DNA from: Marisa cornuarietis
Lineage: Eukaryota; Mollusca; Gastropoda; Architaenioglossa; Ampullariidae
DNA: 64,000 nt
Direction of reading: 5' to 3'
Assembly: GCA_004794655.1 (NCBI GenBank)
Contig: SMMW01000555.1
Location: 2,480,001 to 2,544,000 of the forward strand
Made by a program: the position numbers and the translations under genes. The notes under the pieces were generated by a model. It was not told the DNA's origin. It did no database searches and saw only the letters and a program-made list of their open reading frames with translations. Positions 24,451-35,856 of this stretch are shown one piece after another (within the stretch, counting starts at the first letter, position 1; each line of letters begins with the position of its first letter).

Positions 24451-24600
24451 TCAGTAAGTGCCCACCACCACGAGGACAGAAACACCGTCACGGTCCACAA
24501 CCTGTCTTCGCCGGTAACTCGCCCCTTCGTCAGGGGACACCTCCAAGATGGCGTCGTTGTTGTCTCGATCTCGTATCAGTTTCATGATGGACTGTGCTGT
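24451..24600 (-). pseudogene. Orphan terminal exon of the HPGD-like gene
   Basis: On the minus strand the stretch reads KLIRDRDNNDAILEV, then SYRRRQVVDRDG and VVVGTY followed by a stop. It is clearly the last exon of the dehydrogenase (compare 49226-49385 and 41419-41578). Similarity ends near 24600, before the AGTTTCC that follows the exon 7 acceptor in copies 2 and 3; the flank there is LINE-like. No other dehydrogenase exon lies within 15 kb on the upstream side. The downstream side (23930-24450) also matches the region below exon 7 of copy 3 (about 48540-49225), so it arrived as part of a segmental copy. It cannot make the enzyme alone. Confidence 0.85.
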
Positions 24601-24639
24601 GCTGATAGATATGACTGAAACCAGTCGAGTCGAGAAATA

Positions 24640-24886
24640 GAAAGAAGGGCTCAAAATATCAGCAGTTGACTTATGACATCGATGATACCAATGGACACCT
24701 ACTGGGATGCACTATGTGCCAAAGTGATTGAATAAACGTTCCAACGACCTGTACAACTCCAGTGGATGATAAATACTAACAGCCTCCAAATAAACCAGAT
24801 AAGAAACAACGATCCCAAAGTCATAGGAGAAAAGTCTAGAGAGCATTACAGAACAGGCTGACATCAAAACAAGCAAAAGCGATGTC
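24640..24886 (+). mobile_element. Left inverted arm, LINE-like
   Basis: The segments 24661-24705 and about 24839-24885 are near-perfect reverse complements of 25128-25173 and 25075-25121. The left arm has about 130 bp between them that the right arm lacks. The plus strand reads MTSMIPMDTYWDALCAKVIE then a stop, reminiscent of the linker after an RTE-type endonuclease. Confidence 0.6.
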
Positions 24887-25080
24887 GCTGTGTTTCAACT
24901 GAAAGACTACTCATCAGTGTCGACATTGTACATTGCACTGGCCCTCTATGATCTACTGCTACTGTATTCTGGATTGTTAATGTTGAAGTTTCCATTCCAC
25001 GGAAACATTGTAACTGTACACTCCATCTCCTGCAAAATCGGAGTTTTCCTGCCTATTGTAAGTAGTGCTTTGTCATCGTT
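24884..25080 (+). pseudogene. Captured GPCR fragment (loop 1 to TM3), gamma type
   Basis: Reads KDYSSVSTLYIALALYDLLL, then SISCKIGVFLPI and SSALSS, matching the gamma receptor at 16729-17703 from loop 1 to the middle of TM3. Receptor similarity begins and ends exactly where the flanking inverted arms begin, so the fragment sits as the spacer of an inverted repeat. It has no start, no TM4-7 and no splice site. Confidence 0.85.
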
Positions 25081-25640
25081 TTTGCTTGTTTTGAAGTCAG
25101 CCTGTTCTTTAATGCTCTCTAGTTTAAACCAGTAGGTGTCCATTGGTATCATCGATGTCATAACTCAACTGCTGTTACTTCTTTCTGGTTCTCAACTTTT
25201 TCTCTGAGCTGCCGTAATCCCTTCCTGATGTGGCAATTCATTGCTTTGTACATGGAAGCTGTTATGGGATTTCTTTGTCTTTCATTCTTTACGGCCTTTT
25301 AATGGTCATAGAGATCTGCAGTGTCAGTCGTGAGCTAGGTTTTATTTTCTTCTTTTTTTTTGGGGGGGGGGTACCTCTTAGATGTTTGTTAGAGGTGTCT
25401 ACATCATAGTCCACCATGTTCAGGTTTGCGAATTTACTGAAGATGTTTGCAAATTTTGGGTTTTGCGGCTTTTCAAAGTGAAAGCAGAGCTTGGGCTAAA
25501 CTGCTTTGCTTTTATTTTTACTTTTAGGCTCGCAAGAAGAAGTTTGTGGCCATTGCTAATGTCGACCCTTTTCTTGTTTTGGCCCTGTTGATCGTGGATG
25601 TGAAAAGTCTTGGCAAAAGGATAGTATCAGTTTGGTTGTG
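25075..25640 (-). mobile_element. Right inverted arm and degenerate RTE-like LINE endonuclease
   Basis: 25075-25173 is the right inverted arm. Beyond it the minus strand continues as a decayed coding sequence: RVDISNGHKLLLASLKVKIK resembles the SDHHLL-motif strand at the C-terminus of RTE-type endonucleases. A KPQNPKFANIFSKF-type piece follows downstream. Multiple stops make it inactive. Confidence 0.45.
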
Positions 25641-26340
25641 TAGCAAATTATCTGGAGCTAGCAGTGTTGCCTTTCTCGATTTCTGGTGGGGATAAAAGGC
25701 ATTGGCTTAGTAGGAGGATGTGTTCAAACTCCACGAGTCTTTGACTTCTGTCGTTGTTTTAACCTAGCTCAAACTTACCTACCGTTCCTGCTCATCGGTA
25801 GTTTGCGCCAGGGAAATATTGGCCAGTCATTGAGTACGAGTAGACTGTTCTTCTTCGTTGATGCATTTTCCTTTCAGGTGTTCATGAAACTCCATTACAT
25901 TTTTTCCTTTGTGCGTGGATGTTATAGCAAAAACTTAGACAACGTTATAAATTAATTATACCCCTGCTAAAACACATACAGATATAAGCATCATTTTAAC
26001 TAATATAATACAGTTAATACTCTTGGATTAAGCAGTCAGTATGCAAGTATACAAACAGGTTTTTTTCAAGGGCGATCCGACATTCCGTGTAAATCCGCAC
26101 AATTGTCTTCCGCAGCCGTCAATCCCTTCGTGTTGCTACGTCAAGATTTGCAGTGCTTAGCAGGAGTAATTCGCATTTTATTCTGCATAGTACATGTATT
26201 TCGCTATTTAGACGGTGAAGAGAAAGATACAAAAACAAACTTGCTCTTGGATACCGTACACCAACCTTAATAGTCGATGATGTTACTATAGTCCAACGTT
26301 CCTGCTAAATTTGGTGAGAACTGAACTATTGGTATATTCT
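25641..26340. other. Gene-free stretch
   Basis: No recognisable coding sequence. Possibly more LINE debris on the minus strand near 25640-25700. Confidence 0.4.
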
Positions 26341-26450
26341 ATGTATGTATGTATGTATGTATGTATGTATGTATGTATGTATGTATGTATGTATGTATGT
26401 ATGTATGTATGTATGTATGTATGTATGTATGTATGTAGGTATGTATGTGA
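26341..26450. repeat. (ATGT)n tetranucleotide microsatellite
   Basis: About 27 units with one or two interruptions near the 3' end. The ORF that crosses it is an artefact of the repeat. Confidence 0.98.
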
Positions 26451-27370
26451 GTGGCATTTAATGGACTCGCCGCCTGTTAAAATTATCTCCCTAATCAGCT
26501 AGGATGATATAGCTGGGAATTTCGCATTTTAAACACAGCTCCAATGCCTTTTACTTTCTTGTCACGTTCTCGACTGATGCAATCGTTGCTAGTGACCAAG
26601 ATGTATTTCGTTCTCCATATTAAACAGCAGTTTATGAGAAATTTAAAAGGACACATTGGCTGAGAGCTATTTTGTCAATGAAAATAAAATAAAACATTGT
26701 ATTGACGGTTTATTGATATTTTGAGTAGTGACTTTGAAGATATTACATTAATTTAAGTGCTTCCATCCTTTCGCGTCTATATAGATATTATATCACAATT
26801 TACAGACGGCATCCTTTCCCATAATATTCCACTTCTAAAAAAATTGTTGATAAGACTAGTCGACGCATTTAAGAACAGTGTAAAACGACCACTTGCCACT
26901 GGTTTGTTGACTTCAACTACGCTCTATTGGACTGCTTCCCGCTGCAGAAAGAATATAGAACAACATAAATGTGCACACGGTGAGCACAGTCACACAGACT
27001 GAAACGTGCATCTCGCTCACAACCGCGGCTTTTGTAGAGTCGTTAGTTTTTATCCCTTTGCTACCTGGGAGTCGATAAGCCCGTGGACCCAATCTTAGAG
27101 ACGAGACTCTAAACGCGTTCAAGGCAGCAACAATATTTCTGTAAGACGTCGCTGTTGGGGATGTTTGGATGTTAGCAATATATTTCATCCTTTAAAATCT
27201 TAGCCATCAGAAATACATCATTTCCTACCACATATGTTCACTGTACTCAATTACAAAAGTGTGGTTCCTTTTCTCATATCTCACAAAGCATTACTTTTAT
27301 GCACTTTAATACAAAATACATGGAGCCTGTTATTTAATTAACAACACCTGTTAATTATAGTAAATCTAAC
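26451..27370. other. Gene-free stretch
   Basis: No gene or relic recognised on either strand. Confidence 0.4.
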
Positions 27371-27570
27371 ACGACAAGCTCTGGACTGGAACACACAGGG
27401 GAGGCGCAGGGTTGGGAGACCCAGACAGACGTGGAGAAGATCTGTCCACGGCGAGGCGGAGGCAGCTGGAATGACATGGACCCAACTGGGGAGGGAGGCC
27501 CAGAACCGGGTTCGTTGGCGTGGTGAAGTTGCGGCCCTACGCTCCAGTGGGGGCGAAAAGGAATAATAAT
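27371..27570 (+). mobile_element. RTE-type LINE 3' end
   Basis: Reads GRRRVGRPRQTWRRSV, then AAGMTWTQLGREAQNRVRWR and a stop after GGEKE, followed by (AAT)n. This is the classic C-terminus of RTE-type LINE ORFs (RGRPRxTWRR, then TWxxLxxxAxDRxxWR). It is 5' truncated; the reading frame is still open. Confidence 0.85.
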
Positions 27571-27741
27571 AAGAAGTTAATTAAGTGTCTCGCTTAAGCA
27601 GCTTAACAACTGTCAGATCGAGGGAGTAGAAGAAGAGTCTAAGGTCCAACCACGAACTACATCTAAGGTCCATCTACCGTACGGGGCATGCATGTCACTG
27701 TCCCGGTAATTCCGCCAAACATCTTCACTTTATCGAGTAAA

Positions 27742-27765
27742 TATATATATATATATATATATATA
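27742..27765. repeat. (AT)n microsatellite
   Basis: About 24 bp of perfect AT repeat. Confidence 0.95.
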
Positions 27766-28699
27766 TTGACTATTTTAAACTAGTGTTTTTTTGTTGGTGC
27801 TGTTCTCGTAAATATTAACATGACCACAATTCTAATTATTAATACCTCATTGAACCCACGCAAAGTAATTTACTGTGCTACTAATTGATGAATGAGATTA
27901 TTTCCTTAATACCGTGTGCATTACATATTGTAGCAACAAGTTGTAGGACTGTGAATATCGTGAATAAATTACAAGACAAATTGAAGAAGTCGTAAGAAAC
28001 AGCGAGATTAATAATTCGAGCTTCTACCAAACTTTTTCCGGGTCATTTCAGCAGCTAAAATCAGAAACCTGCTTATACACCAGTAAGATTTCATATGATA
28101 AGAAATCATTGGTAGTATTGTGACAGATATGAAAATAATTTGATGAGTTCAGTTGTTTGCTTTTTAAAACCCCGTGTTTAGTCTTTTGTTATTGGACCCA
28201 TTGATACAAAGAGACATGATGAGATTTAGTGATTGTCACGTATGTCAACCTCGCTAATGAGGTCGTTAAGTGGTTCAATTTTCTCAAGTTAAAACGAGCA
28301 CTTCATAACGAACAGGCGATTGACTAAGTACGAGTAAGAAGTAGATATTAAATACCCACGCTGATGTGCAAAATATATGAATAATACAATATTCTCGTGC
28401 TGTGTCAGTAAAAAAAACCGTGACAACAATATTTACAAGAGGGAACATAATAGAAAAGAGAAAACTTGCAATAACAACAACTAGGTAAAACAGATTAAAG
28501 TTCAGATACACTTTAAAATGTTTAATTCTCCAAATGGTTTACAAAAGTAAAGCAATGAAAGAAAGTTACATTCTAATGCCATTACTTTAGTTTGATAAGC
28601 AGCAGACTTGAACATCATAAATGTCATTTTTCATTGCGATGACATTCTATGACATGGATCAGGGCATGCGCCATTTACACGGTGTAGATGTTAGAATTG

Positions 28700-28860
28700 T
28701 TTGCAGTGAACAGTACAAGTAGCACAATAACAGTAAAAACATTAAAACACTGTTGGACACAAGTGCTCTCACCTAGACCATAACTGTCCACCACATGCAA
28801 ACTAATCAATTAAAAGGGTTCAGAGTATAAACAGATATAGGGTCACAAACGCATTAATAA
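28700..28860 (-). pseudogene. Possible strongly decayed GPCR relic
   Basis: CACTGTTGGACACAAG matches the TM5 end (LVSNSVL) of intact receptors on the minus strand, and GAATTGTTTGCAGT-like sequence recalls TM7. The same patch recurs at 40450-40670, 48375-48540 and 55905-56095. No reading frame remains. Confidence 0.35.
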
Positions 28861-28914
28861 TAGAATAATTTCTGCGAAGGTGAACACTGTTCTCGTGTCC
28901 CCAAATGTAAACAT

Positions 28915-29065
28915 TGAGCTGGATAAGCATTTATGTCGTTTGTCAGAGAGGGAAGTTTATTGTTTAGTAAATTCTTTGTGTCGTGTATAGAAGAGGAAAA
29001 TTTGTCGTTTTGTAAAGTCTTTGTGTCGTGTGTGGAACAAAGTAGCTAGCTCTGTAGTAAAGTTT
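28915..29065. repeat. 44-45-bp minisatellite, short copy
   Basis: Three to four degenerate units of the same type as at 48607-48957. Confidence 0.65.
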
Positions 29066-29831
29066 ACGAAAAGCCCACTGGCAACTCAATGTGTTTTGCT
29101 GTGCAAAATAACATGTGCAGTTAAATAATGTAGTGAATGCCGTGACAATGTGAAAAACAAAAGCATTCAAAATATAATACAATATTGATCATCGCGATCG
29201 AAAAAGTCTGAGTGGGGAAAAATACGCTCACCACAATGTTATCACGCAACCAACTGATATCGTGTCCTGCTTCCTTCGGACAACTAAGTGCCATGCCGAC
29301 AAAACAGAGAAAGTTAATGTCGAAAAACAAACGTGCAAAATTGGTTAATCAATTAACGAACAAATCTCACATCTCTTGAGTATCGATAATGCGGACCTTA
29401 TTATGTCCTGTCGTCATGGAAATGAAAGTTGTGCTATAATGGTTCAGTCTTTCTATCAACTACTGTGGCAATAAAATCTCTTTACAGAAGTGTTTTTTTT
29501 TTTACGAAAGATAAGAGGATTCTACATCAGTGCCACGTGCATAAGTGTCGATTCGTAAAATGTGGTCTTAATTTCAAAGACTAAAAGATCGGCTTTATGT
29601 ACAGAAAAATCCATACAAACACTCGTGAAGATGGAGAGGAACGCAGTTAAAACTGATAATATATCCGGTTAACTTAGAAGGCGTAAGGATTTATATTTCT
29701 ACGTAATTACACTTCTTCATCCACCGATACAGGAATAAATTTCTTATAGGCAGTTTAGGAAAGATTATGAATAAAAAAATTTGTATTTTTTATAAATGGA
29801 GGAATGAGGATAATGATTATATTTTCTGCTG

Positions 29832-30815
29832 CTATTTCGACACGAAAAAACTAAGAATGCATAAAGCTTCTTTTCTAAATTTCTTGCCTGTAAGACAATA
29901 GAGGTAGAAGTTGACAGAACTGTTTGCAGAAAACAATATAAACATTATACCTGAAATAATGGTGTACACAGTGTCTTCCAGACTTAGAATAGTTGTGTAA
30001 TGACGGAAGATGTAAGGACCTACTATCCCATACACACTACTAGGGCCAGTCAAGAGAAAAAATATCACAGACAAAACAATCAACCTCACAGACAACGAGA
30101 AGGCTTTACTTTCTCGTGCAGCTGCGTGCATCGACTGGCCGACTGATAGTTTCTGACGAACTTTTTCCGCCGAAGTCAGCACAGATCTTGCAAGAACAAC
30201 GTTGGACGCAAGTAGCAGCACAAATGGAACAAATGATTGAATTAGTAGATCCATCAGTGGGAAAACGTGAAAGTAGAAATAGAGGTAGTCCGAATCGATA
30301 AAGTAACAACCGCAGACGTTACAAGATAAATTACTACACGTCGACACAGATATGTTGATGCCGTACAAAACGTGCGAATATGACGATATGATGATGAGTG
30401 CGATGCCAGTTATGACCAAACGGGAAACATTGCGCGTGCAGACCACGTTCACACGATGAGGCCACACGACTGACATCGCTCGCTGCATCGTCATGGCAAC
30501 CAGGTACCACGAAGATAAAGCTCTACTCGTAGATAATAAAAAGGATCCGAGTTTGCATACTGAGACATGTAAACACCGAAGGTCGATGTTAAATTGAAAC
30601 GGTAGCCAGTTTTCTATCATTACGCCAACATACAGCACCACCAGGTCCGAGACTGCCAGTGCGATGAAATATGAGGATATTGCTGAGTGATCTTTTATTC
30701 GAAGAAATACAAGTATGGTCATGACATTACCAAACGTTCCAAGTACAAGAAAGAGAGGACATGCCACTTTCATCATTAGAATAACAGCTTCGTCAAGACC
30801 CTGCACTGACGCCAT
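29832..30815 (-). CDS. Rhodopsin-type GPCR, beta type (327 aa)
   Basis: An intact one-exon receptor. Marks in order: GTFGN in TM1, LAVSD in TM2, VCKLG with the TM3 cysteine, MTMQRAMSVVWPHRVNV, ECL2 STCSNLSCNVCGC with a sequon, PFVLL in TM5, LTGP in TM6 and NFYLYCLTGKKFRKE in TM7. QRA replaces DRY and NF replaces NP. The C-tail is about 15 residues. The start is ATG at 30815; upstream lie a GTCACGTGAC palindrome, a 5' UTR acceptor near 30930, and a 5' exon with a CRE about 1.1 kb away. Sister of 56760-57764: from the middle of TM3 to the TM5 end the two proteins differ at about two positions, while the N-terminal third and the TM6-TM7 region differ much more. Confidence 0.94.
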   Translation of the reverse strand: MASVQGLDEAVILMMKVACPLFLVLGTFGNVMTILVFLRIKDHSAISSYFIALAVSDLVVLYVGVMIENWLPFQFNIDLRCLHVSVCKLGSFLLSTSRALSSWYLVAMTMQRAMSVVWPHRVNVVCTRNVSRLVITGIALIIISSYSHVLYGINISVSTCSNLSCNVCGCYFIDSDYLYFYFHVFPLMDLLIQSFVPFVLLLASNVVLARSVLTSAEKVRQKLSVGQSMHAAARESKAFSLSVRLIVLSVIFFLLTGPSSVYGIVGPYIFRHYTTILSLEDTVYTIISGIMFILFSANSSVNFYLYCLTGKKFRKEALCILSFFVSK

Positions 30816-31799
30816 TGGTAAGTATCATGTGGCTACGTGAAGTCACGTGACGTAACACAATTTGAAAACTGAGTTTTTAAAGTCACTGGAGGGTTTTTGC
30901 CACATTCCACATGCTGGTAATGAGACTGAAAATGAATCAAATATAAAATAAGTTCTGACGTCAAAGTGCTTCTCTTTTATAAATAAATAAAATTGCAGTT
31001 CTCGCAATTTTTATACCAGAAACACTCCGTCTTCCCGCTCATAGAAGCTAAAGGAGATTTTTCTGGGGCCAGTTGCACAACACGTTTCTAAACCGTAAAA
31101 TTGCTCTAATGATGCAAAATCTCTCTTTAGCCATTTTGATGCATTGCAGAAAAACATACAAAAATTGTACTGACGGGACGGAAAGTTAGACTTAAACATC
31201 TTCATCTTACTTAAAGCAGTTTTAGTTTGAAAAAATATAAAATTGTGTTGTGCAATTTAAACTGTCTAAATAGAGTTAAGGCCTAAAAGCGTTAAAAATT
31301 AGAAATGTAATGTGCAACTGGCTGCTGGCTTTAAGTTTTTTTTCAAAAAAAAAAATCTGCTACTTCCGATTGATAGAATGGGTATCCTTTTATATCAATT
31401 GACACATATACTGTCTAACGCCCATTTGTGCACCAGCTTTTCTTCATATTGTACTAGACTATAACGAATTCATCTTGATAGATAAGTGATATTCTACAAT
31501 ATTAATTTGTTTTAGACATAAAAAAAGAAATTACGAAAATCGACAAAATAAATCTTGTGTGGTAATTTAAGAATAACAGAAAGAACTAGAATTATTTAAT
31601 AAATATTTATATTTATTTCAAACTCTTTATTTACAGTTATATATGTTGTAACTGCTTGAGGATTTTCCTTAGTTCACAAAGTAAAACAAAAAATCAAACG
31701 ACCAAAATGTCAGACATTAAAACTGTTTTTTAAACTTGTTTCATCCAGATAATAACAAAATATTTCTTGGAAATGCCAAGAAAAAAATTTTCGACCTAC
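30816..31799 (-). promoter_or_regulatory. 5' UTR and 5' intron of the beta receptor (block A)
   Basis: The minus strand has an acceptor TTCATTTTCAG/TCTCATTACC near 30928, then a leader of about 110 bp containing GTCACGTGAC (30842-30851) before the ATG. Upstream, a donor GTGAG/GTAGGT at 31799 closes a probable non-coding exon. Block B keeps both sites. Confidence 0.55.
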
Positions 31800-31960
31800 C
31801 TCACTGTCTGTGCAGTTGGTGATGTGAGATGGTCTACCCGATGTTAATTTTGTCGCAGGTAACACAGCGAACAAATGTTTCTTTAGCTCCGCCCATTTGA
31901 CGTCAGGTAGCCAGGTTACTGATGCTATCACTCAAGCTGCACTGACTCCTCCCACTAGTC
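31800..31960 (-). promoter_or_regulatory. Candidate promoter and non-coding exon 1 of the beta receptor (block A)
   Basis: Contains a consensus CRE, TGACGTCA, at 31898-31905 beside a GC-box-like GCTCCGCCC, and the CTGACTCCTCCCACTAG element at about 31941-31957. Block B keeps all three (58580-58650). The truncated block C has a degenerate CRE (near 47386). The transcript start is inferred, not seen. Confidence 0.45.
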
Positions 31961-32095
31961 TTGTAAAAATCAGTAACATTAAAATTACATTAAAATTAAA
32001 ACTAGCATATCATGTGGAGTCATGTAACTGTAGTTTCAATACACTGCATTTCACAAAGTATTTGGCAACATCGTCGCTGATAAACAAACATACGG

Positions 32096-32097
<2 letters not shown>

Positions 32098-32170
<73 letters not shown>
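32098..32170. repeat. (CA)n(TA)n compound microsatellite
   Basis: About 48 bp of CA followed by about 24 bp of TA. Confidence 0.97.
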
Positions 32171-32699
32171 ATCAAAATAAGCCGGTTTGACATTTCGTGC
32201 TACATTATTTTGAAGAAACATTTAATAGGTGTGATGTCAGGTGTTAGTGACAGGCGCTAACTGTTGCGCCTCCAGACTACCCAAAAATTGAAGAACCTGA
32301 GTATATTGATCTTAACTCTTAAGGAAGTAGATGTCGATGGGTGTAAGATTGTCCCAGACAGGTATCTTGGATGCAAAAGTGCGTGGAGCTATTGTCCACA
32401 GTTACATCACATTACTTACGAAGGTCACTCAGGGCGACTTTCATTTCGCCCTTACGGTAGATTTAGGAAATAAAGCTGATTATTAGCAACTTCTAGAAAT
32501 TTTTCCCCATACTAGCTGATGTAAGTGTTGCTGTAGTGAATGTAAAGTATGTCAAGACAACAACTTAATACATTAGGATTATATTTGTAAAGATTTAGTA
32601 AGGTTTGGTTGGAAAACAGCTTTTAATTATGTCATAAAAGTTCGTTGTCTCGAATTCGTTTTTACTAAATAGCACAAAGAAAAGTCACAAAATATTCTT

Positions 32700-32945
32700 T
32701 CTAAAAATTTTCCCCAGTCAGACAATATAGGTATAAGTTAATCAAAGCAAAAACTTCTTTGAAATTTTGTTTTGATACATTGTTCAGGTGCAGGTTAAAA
32801 GAAGTATGTGACGTGGTGATTATGAATATCAGTCACTGTACATCTTGCATTTTATGTGATAAAGACAGCAGTTCTGAAAGGACTAGTGGACAGTGATACC
32901 TTAACATTGCAGATTTGTCCCGAGATTTGACAAAATAATAATCAT
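32700..32945 (-). pseudogene. GPCR relic (TM7 plus loop-1/TM2 remnant), zeta type
   Basis: The minus strand reads ALINLYLYCLTGENF and then a stop, matching TM7 of the cluster. About 110 bp upstream a TM2-side remnant aligns with 61384-61470 of block B, where more of the gene survives. The centre of the receptor has been deleted. Confidence 0.7.
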
Positions 32946-34189
32946 CAATGTGCTTCAAAAAGTTACAGATGTTTTGCCTACTAAGCCTCCGTGTCACTTA
33001 ACTGCACAGAACCTAACTCGTCACATCTCTCTCCCTGCTTCTATCTCTCTCAATCTCCTTAACCTCTATCATCTGCGTATCTGTTTTATACTTCCTAACA
33101 TCATACATTCTATCTCATTTCTTCTGTCTCTATCTTTCTCTCTCTGACTTGTTTAAACAAACAAATAAAATCTCATTAGCTATAACATGGCATAGCTACC
33201 TAATCGACAGACGTTTAATTCTGAATTTTTGTTATTATTAGTTTTGTTATTAATAATTAATTATGCATTAATTATTATTGTCTCGAAATGGTTCTTCTTT
33301 CAATTTTCTTTTGCTTTTAATTTTAACTTATTGGAAAAAGTTTCCTATGTACTGAGAGAAAAATGAAGAAAGGAAAAAGAGAAATATTTGAAAGGCAGCA
33401 GAAACGAAAAAGGAGATGTAGAAATAAAAGAAAAAACAGAAAGCAGAAGTTAATAAACTATAAAAAATAGTTCGACTTACCTTTACCCATATGTTGTACA
33501 ACTGTAACAGCGACATGACACTGGACACGTAGGCCCTTGCAAAATGTGAAATGTAGTGATTTGTTCCTGAAGGTAAAAAAGCATGCAGTGTCGCCATCTA
33601 CAAGAGGTTGCAAACATGCCTTATTATCTGCTGCTAACCGTTGCTAATTCTATAGCAATCGGAGGAGCTCTAAATCCGATTTATTTTTGAACAAAGCGTG
33701 TAGGTCCTATTTAATTGAAACTTTTCATTACTCCTATTTTTCTATAATGGGCCAGGCGAAAAGGTCGACTAAGGGAAAGAATCGAAGAAAAGCAGATCAG
33801 TCAGAGATTAAATCCCCGGCTGGATTGCTACGCGTGGCATGTTGTCTTTTATTACACTTTTTCTAAAACTGTCAACGACTGATCACAAAAATGTTATTTT
33901 TCTGTTCAAGGATGTAGCTTTACTTTGTCATTGGCTTATGCGTGTGCAGGTATATTAAGTATTAAATGGTTAGTTTGCTCTAAAAGAATCTTCCTCTGAA
34001 TCTGAAAAGTATGTGAAGTTTGCAACGGTCTTTTCATGAATTCCTGTAGAAGAATATTGCTGAAGTTAAGATACAGAAACTCCGACAGCATATCTTGTTT
34101 ACAAAGTGATGATGGATTGATATTTACACTCTTTTAAAACTTAGCAAAATTTGACGGTATGTTAACTTAATATTTTACAATGACATCAA
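32946..34189. other. Gene-free right part of block A
   Basis: A CT-rich tract (33020-33150) and sequence colinear with 61470-62690 of block B. No coding sequence recognised. Confidence 0.5.
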
Positions 34190-34289
34190 TCACGCATAAA
34201 AAATAAATTTCATTATTTTTCTAGCCTCTGCTGAAGTTTTAAACAAGAGAAGGTAAATGGCAATCAAAATAACGAGTGAGGTTGGTTAT

Positions 34290-34780
34290 TTAATTAACAA
34301 ACCAATTGCATCCCTCTTTGGTAATATTTAAAAAAAAATACTGTTAACAGAACAAAATGTACACAAATATGACGCAATGACGATGAGTGCGATGTAATTA
34401 TGACGAGGCGAGAAACGTTGCGGGTGCAGATGTTTACACGATGAGGCCACATGACCGACATCGCTCTTTGCATCGTTATGGCAACCAGGTACCAGGAGGA
34501 TAGAGCACTCCTCGTATATAATAAACACGCGCCTAGTTTGCATGCAGACACCGAAGGTCGATGTTAAATTGAAACGGTAGCCAGTTTTGTAACACTTCGC
34601 CATAATACAGCATCACTAGACGGCAAGAGCAATGAAATATGAGAACATGGATGAGGGATCTTTTATTCGAAGAAATATAATTATGGTCATGACATTACCA
34701 AACGTTCGAAAGACAAAAAGAAGAGGACAGGCCACTTTCATCATTAGAACACCGGCTTCCTCAAGAGTTTTCACTGGCAT
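34290..34780 (-). pseudogene. GPCR pseudogene, beta type, truncated after TM4 (sister of 19330-19773)
   Basis: Starts with an ATG at 34780 and reads KVACPLLFVFRTFGNVMTI, then breaks near TM2; MSACKLGACLLYTRSALSSW and MQRAMSVMWPHR follow in another frame. One residue is lost in loop 2 and the frame breaks again in TM4. It ends at the same position as the D1 copy, with the same nearby lesion. Gly of GTFGN is Arg. No TM5-7. Confidence 0.85.
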
Positions 34781-34813
34781 GATGCTAAGTAGCATGTGGC
34801 TACCTAACGTTAA

Positions 34814-35345
34814 AGACCAACCTGAACGGTTTCCGAAATTTTCATATATCGGTAGGTAGAAACCTAACGTGTAAGTTTTAGCTTCCCAAACCCATCCATT
34901 ATTACTTAAAATCAACAAGGGTCGCTAAAAGTGTACAACGTCACACTAGTGCACCATTCACAACACTGGCAGCAGTCAACACCAGAGAGAGAGAGAGAAT
35001 GAGTGACAGCTCGGGTTATTCGGACGCTTAAAGTCTGTATTTCTCGTGGTTCTGAAAAACTGCTACTTTAGCACGAGAAATGCAGATTTAACGTCCGAAT
35101 AATCCCAACTGTCGCTCACTCTCTCTCTCTCTCTCTGGTGTTGACGCTGTCAATGTTGTGAATGGTGCTCTACTGTGACGTAATACACTGTTAACGACGC
35201 TCGTTGATCGCACGTGCGAATCGCGTACTTTGCTAGCGGATAGTTAATTAACGGATGGGTTTTGGAGGCTGAAATTTACAGGTTAGGTTTATATCGCCTA
35301 TATCTACCGATATCTGCAAAAAAAGCAAACCATTCAGGTTGGTCT
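34814..35345. mobile_element. Palindromic TTAA-flanked MITE/foldback element (532 bp)
   Basis: Both ends are AGACCAACCTGAA in inverted orientation, directly flanked by TTAA at 34810-34813 and 35346-35349. The two arms (34814-35048 and 35072-35345) pair over most of their length around a 23-nt loop; the inner arms carry AG- and CT-runs. The D1 sister block lacks it and runs straight through the site (about 19803-19815). TTAA duplication is typical of piggyBac-type transposition. It has no coding capacity. Confidence 0.85.
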
Positions 35346-35815
35346 TTAAATGGAGCATCATAGTTTGGAAACTGAGTTACTTCAAGGCTTTCGTCACGTT
35401 CCACAATGGTACCTATATTATCCAGTCTTGTTACAGGAGACATTTTTGCTTCCACCCAGCTGTTACCTTGGAAACCTTTCGACAAAAGAACCAACAACCC
35501 TACTGTCCCATCAAAAACGCTCATTCGCGTCTTCTGTTAATATCACGATGTAATGTAAAGTGTTTCTTATCACTTTGTTTTACAGTACTCTTTAAATCTT
35601 TCTTAAACAAGCGAGCACTGGTTTGATATTTATCTTTCCAACAAGCAAATGCATATGTCAATAAAGCATTTTCAGTGACATAAAGGAATGTGCACACTAA
35701 TAACAAAAAAAAATTTGGGTAAAATTGTCCATAAGAACGTCCGGCCTCTTTCTTTAGAAGGACAGCAAAAAATGAGTTACTATTAGTCAAGTTACAGTCG
35801 CTGAGTGCACGCGCG

Positions 35816-35818
35816 TGT

Positions 35819-35856
<38 letters not shown>
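35816..35856. repeat. (GT)n microsatellite
   Basis: About 36-40 bp of GT; the counterpart in D1 is longer (21221-21332). Confidence 0.95.

Larger units (their letters stand above)
27815..34190. repeat. Segmental duplication block A
   Basis: Colinear with block B (55117-62690): R1 repeat, decayed receptor-like patch, minisatellite, beta receptor with 5' exon and candidate promoter, TM7 relic, CT-rich tract near 33130, and the stretch up to the TTTGACGGTA motif. Block B contains about 2.1 kb more (59305-61383). Confidence 0.8.

Noticed and set aside
26311..26502. MYVC-repeat ORF
   Set aside because: Translation of the ATGT tetranucleotide repeat, with no coding evidence.
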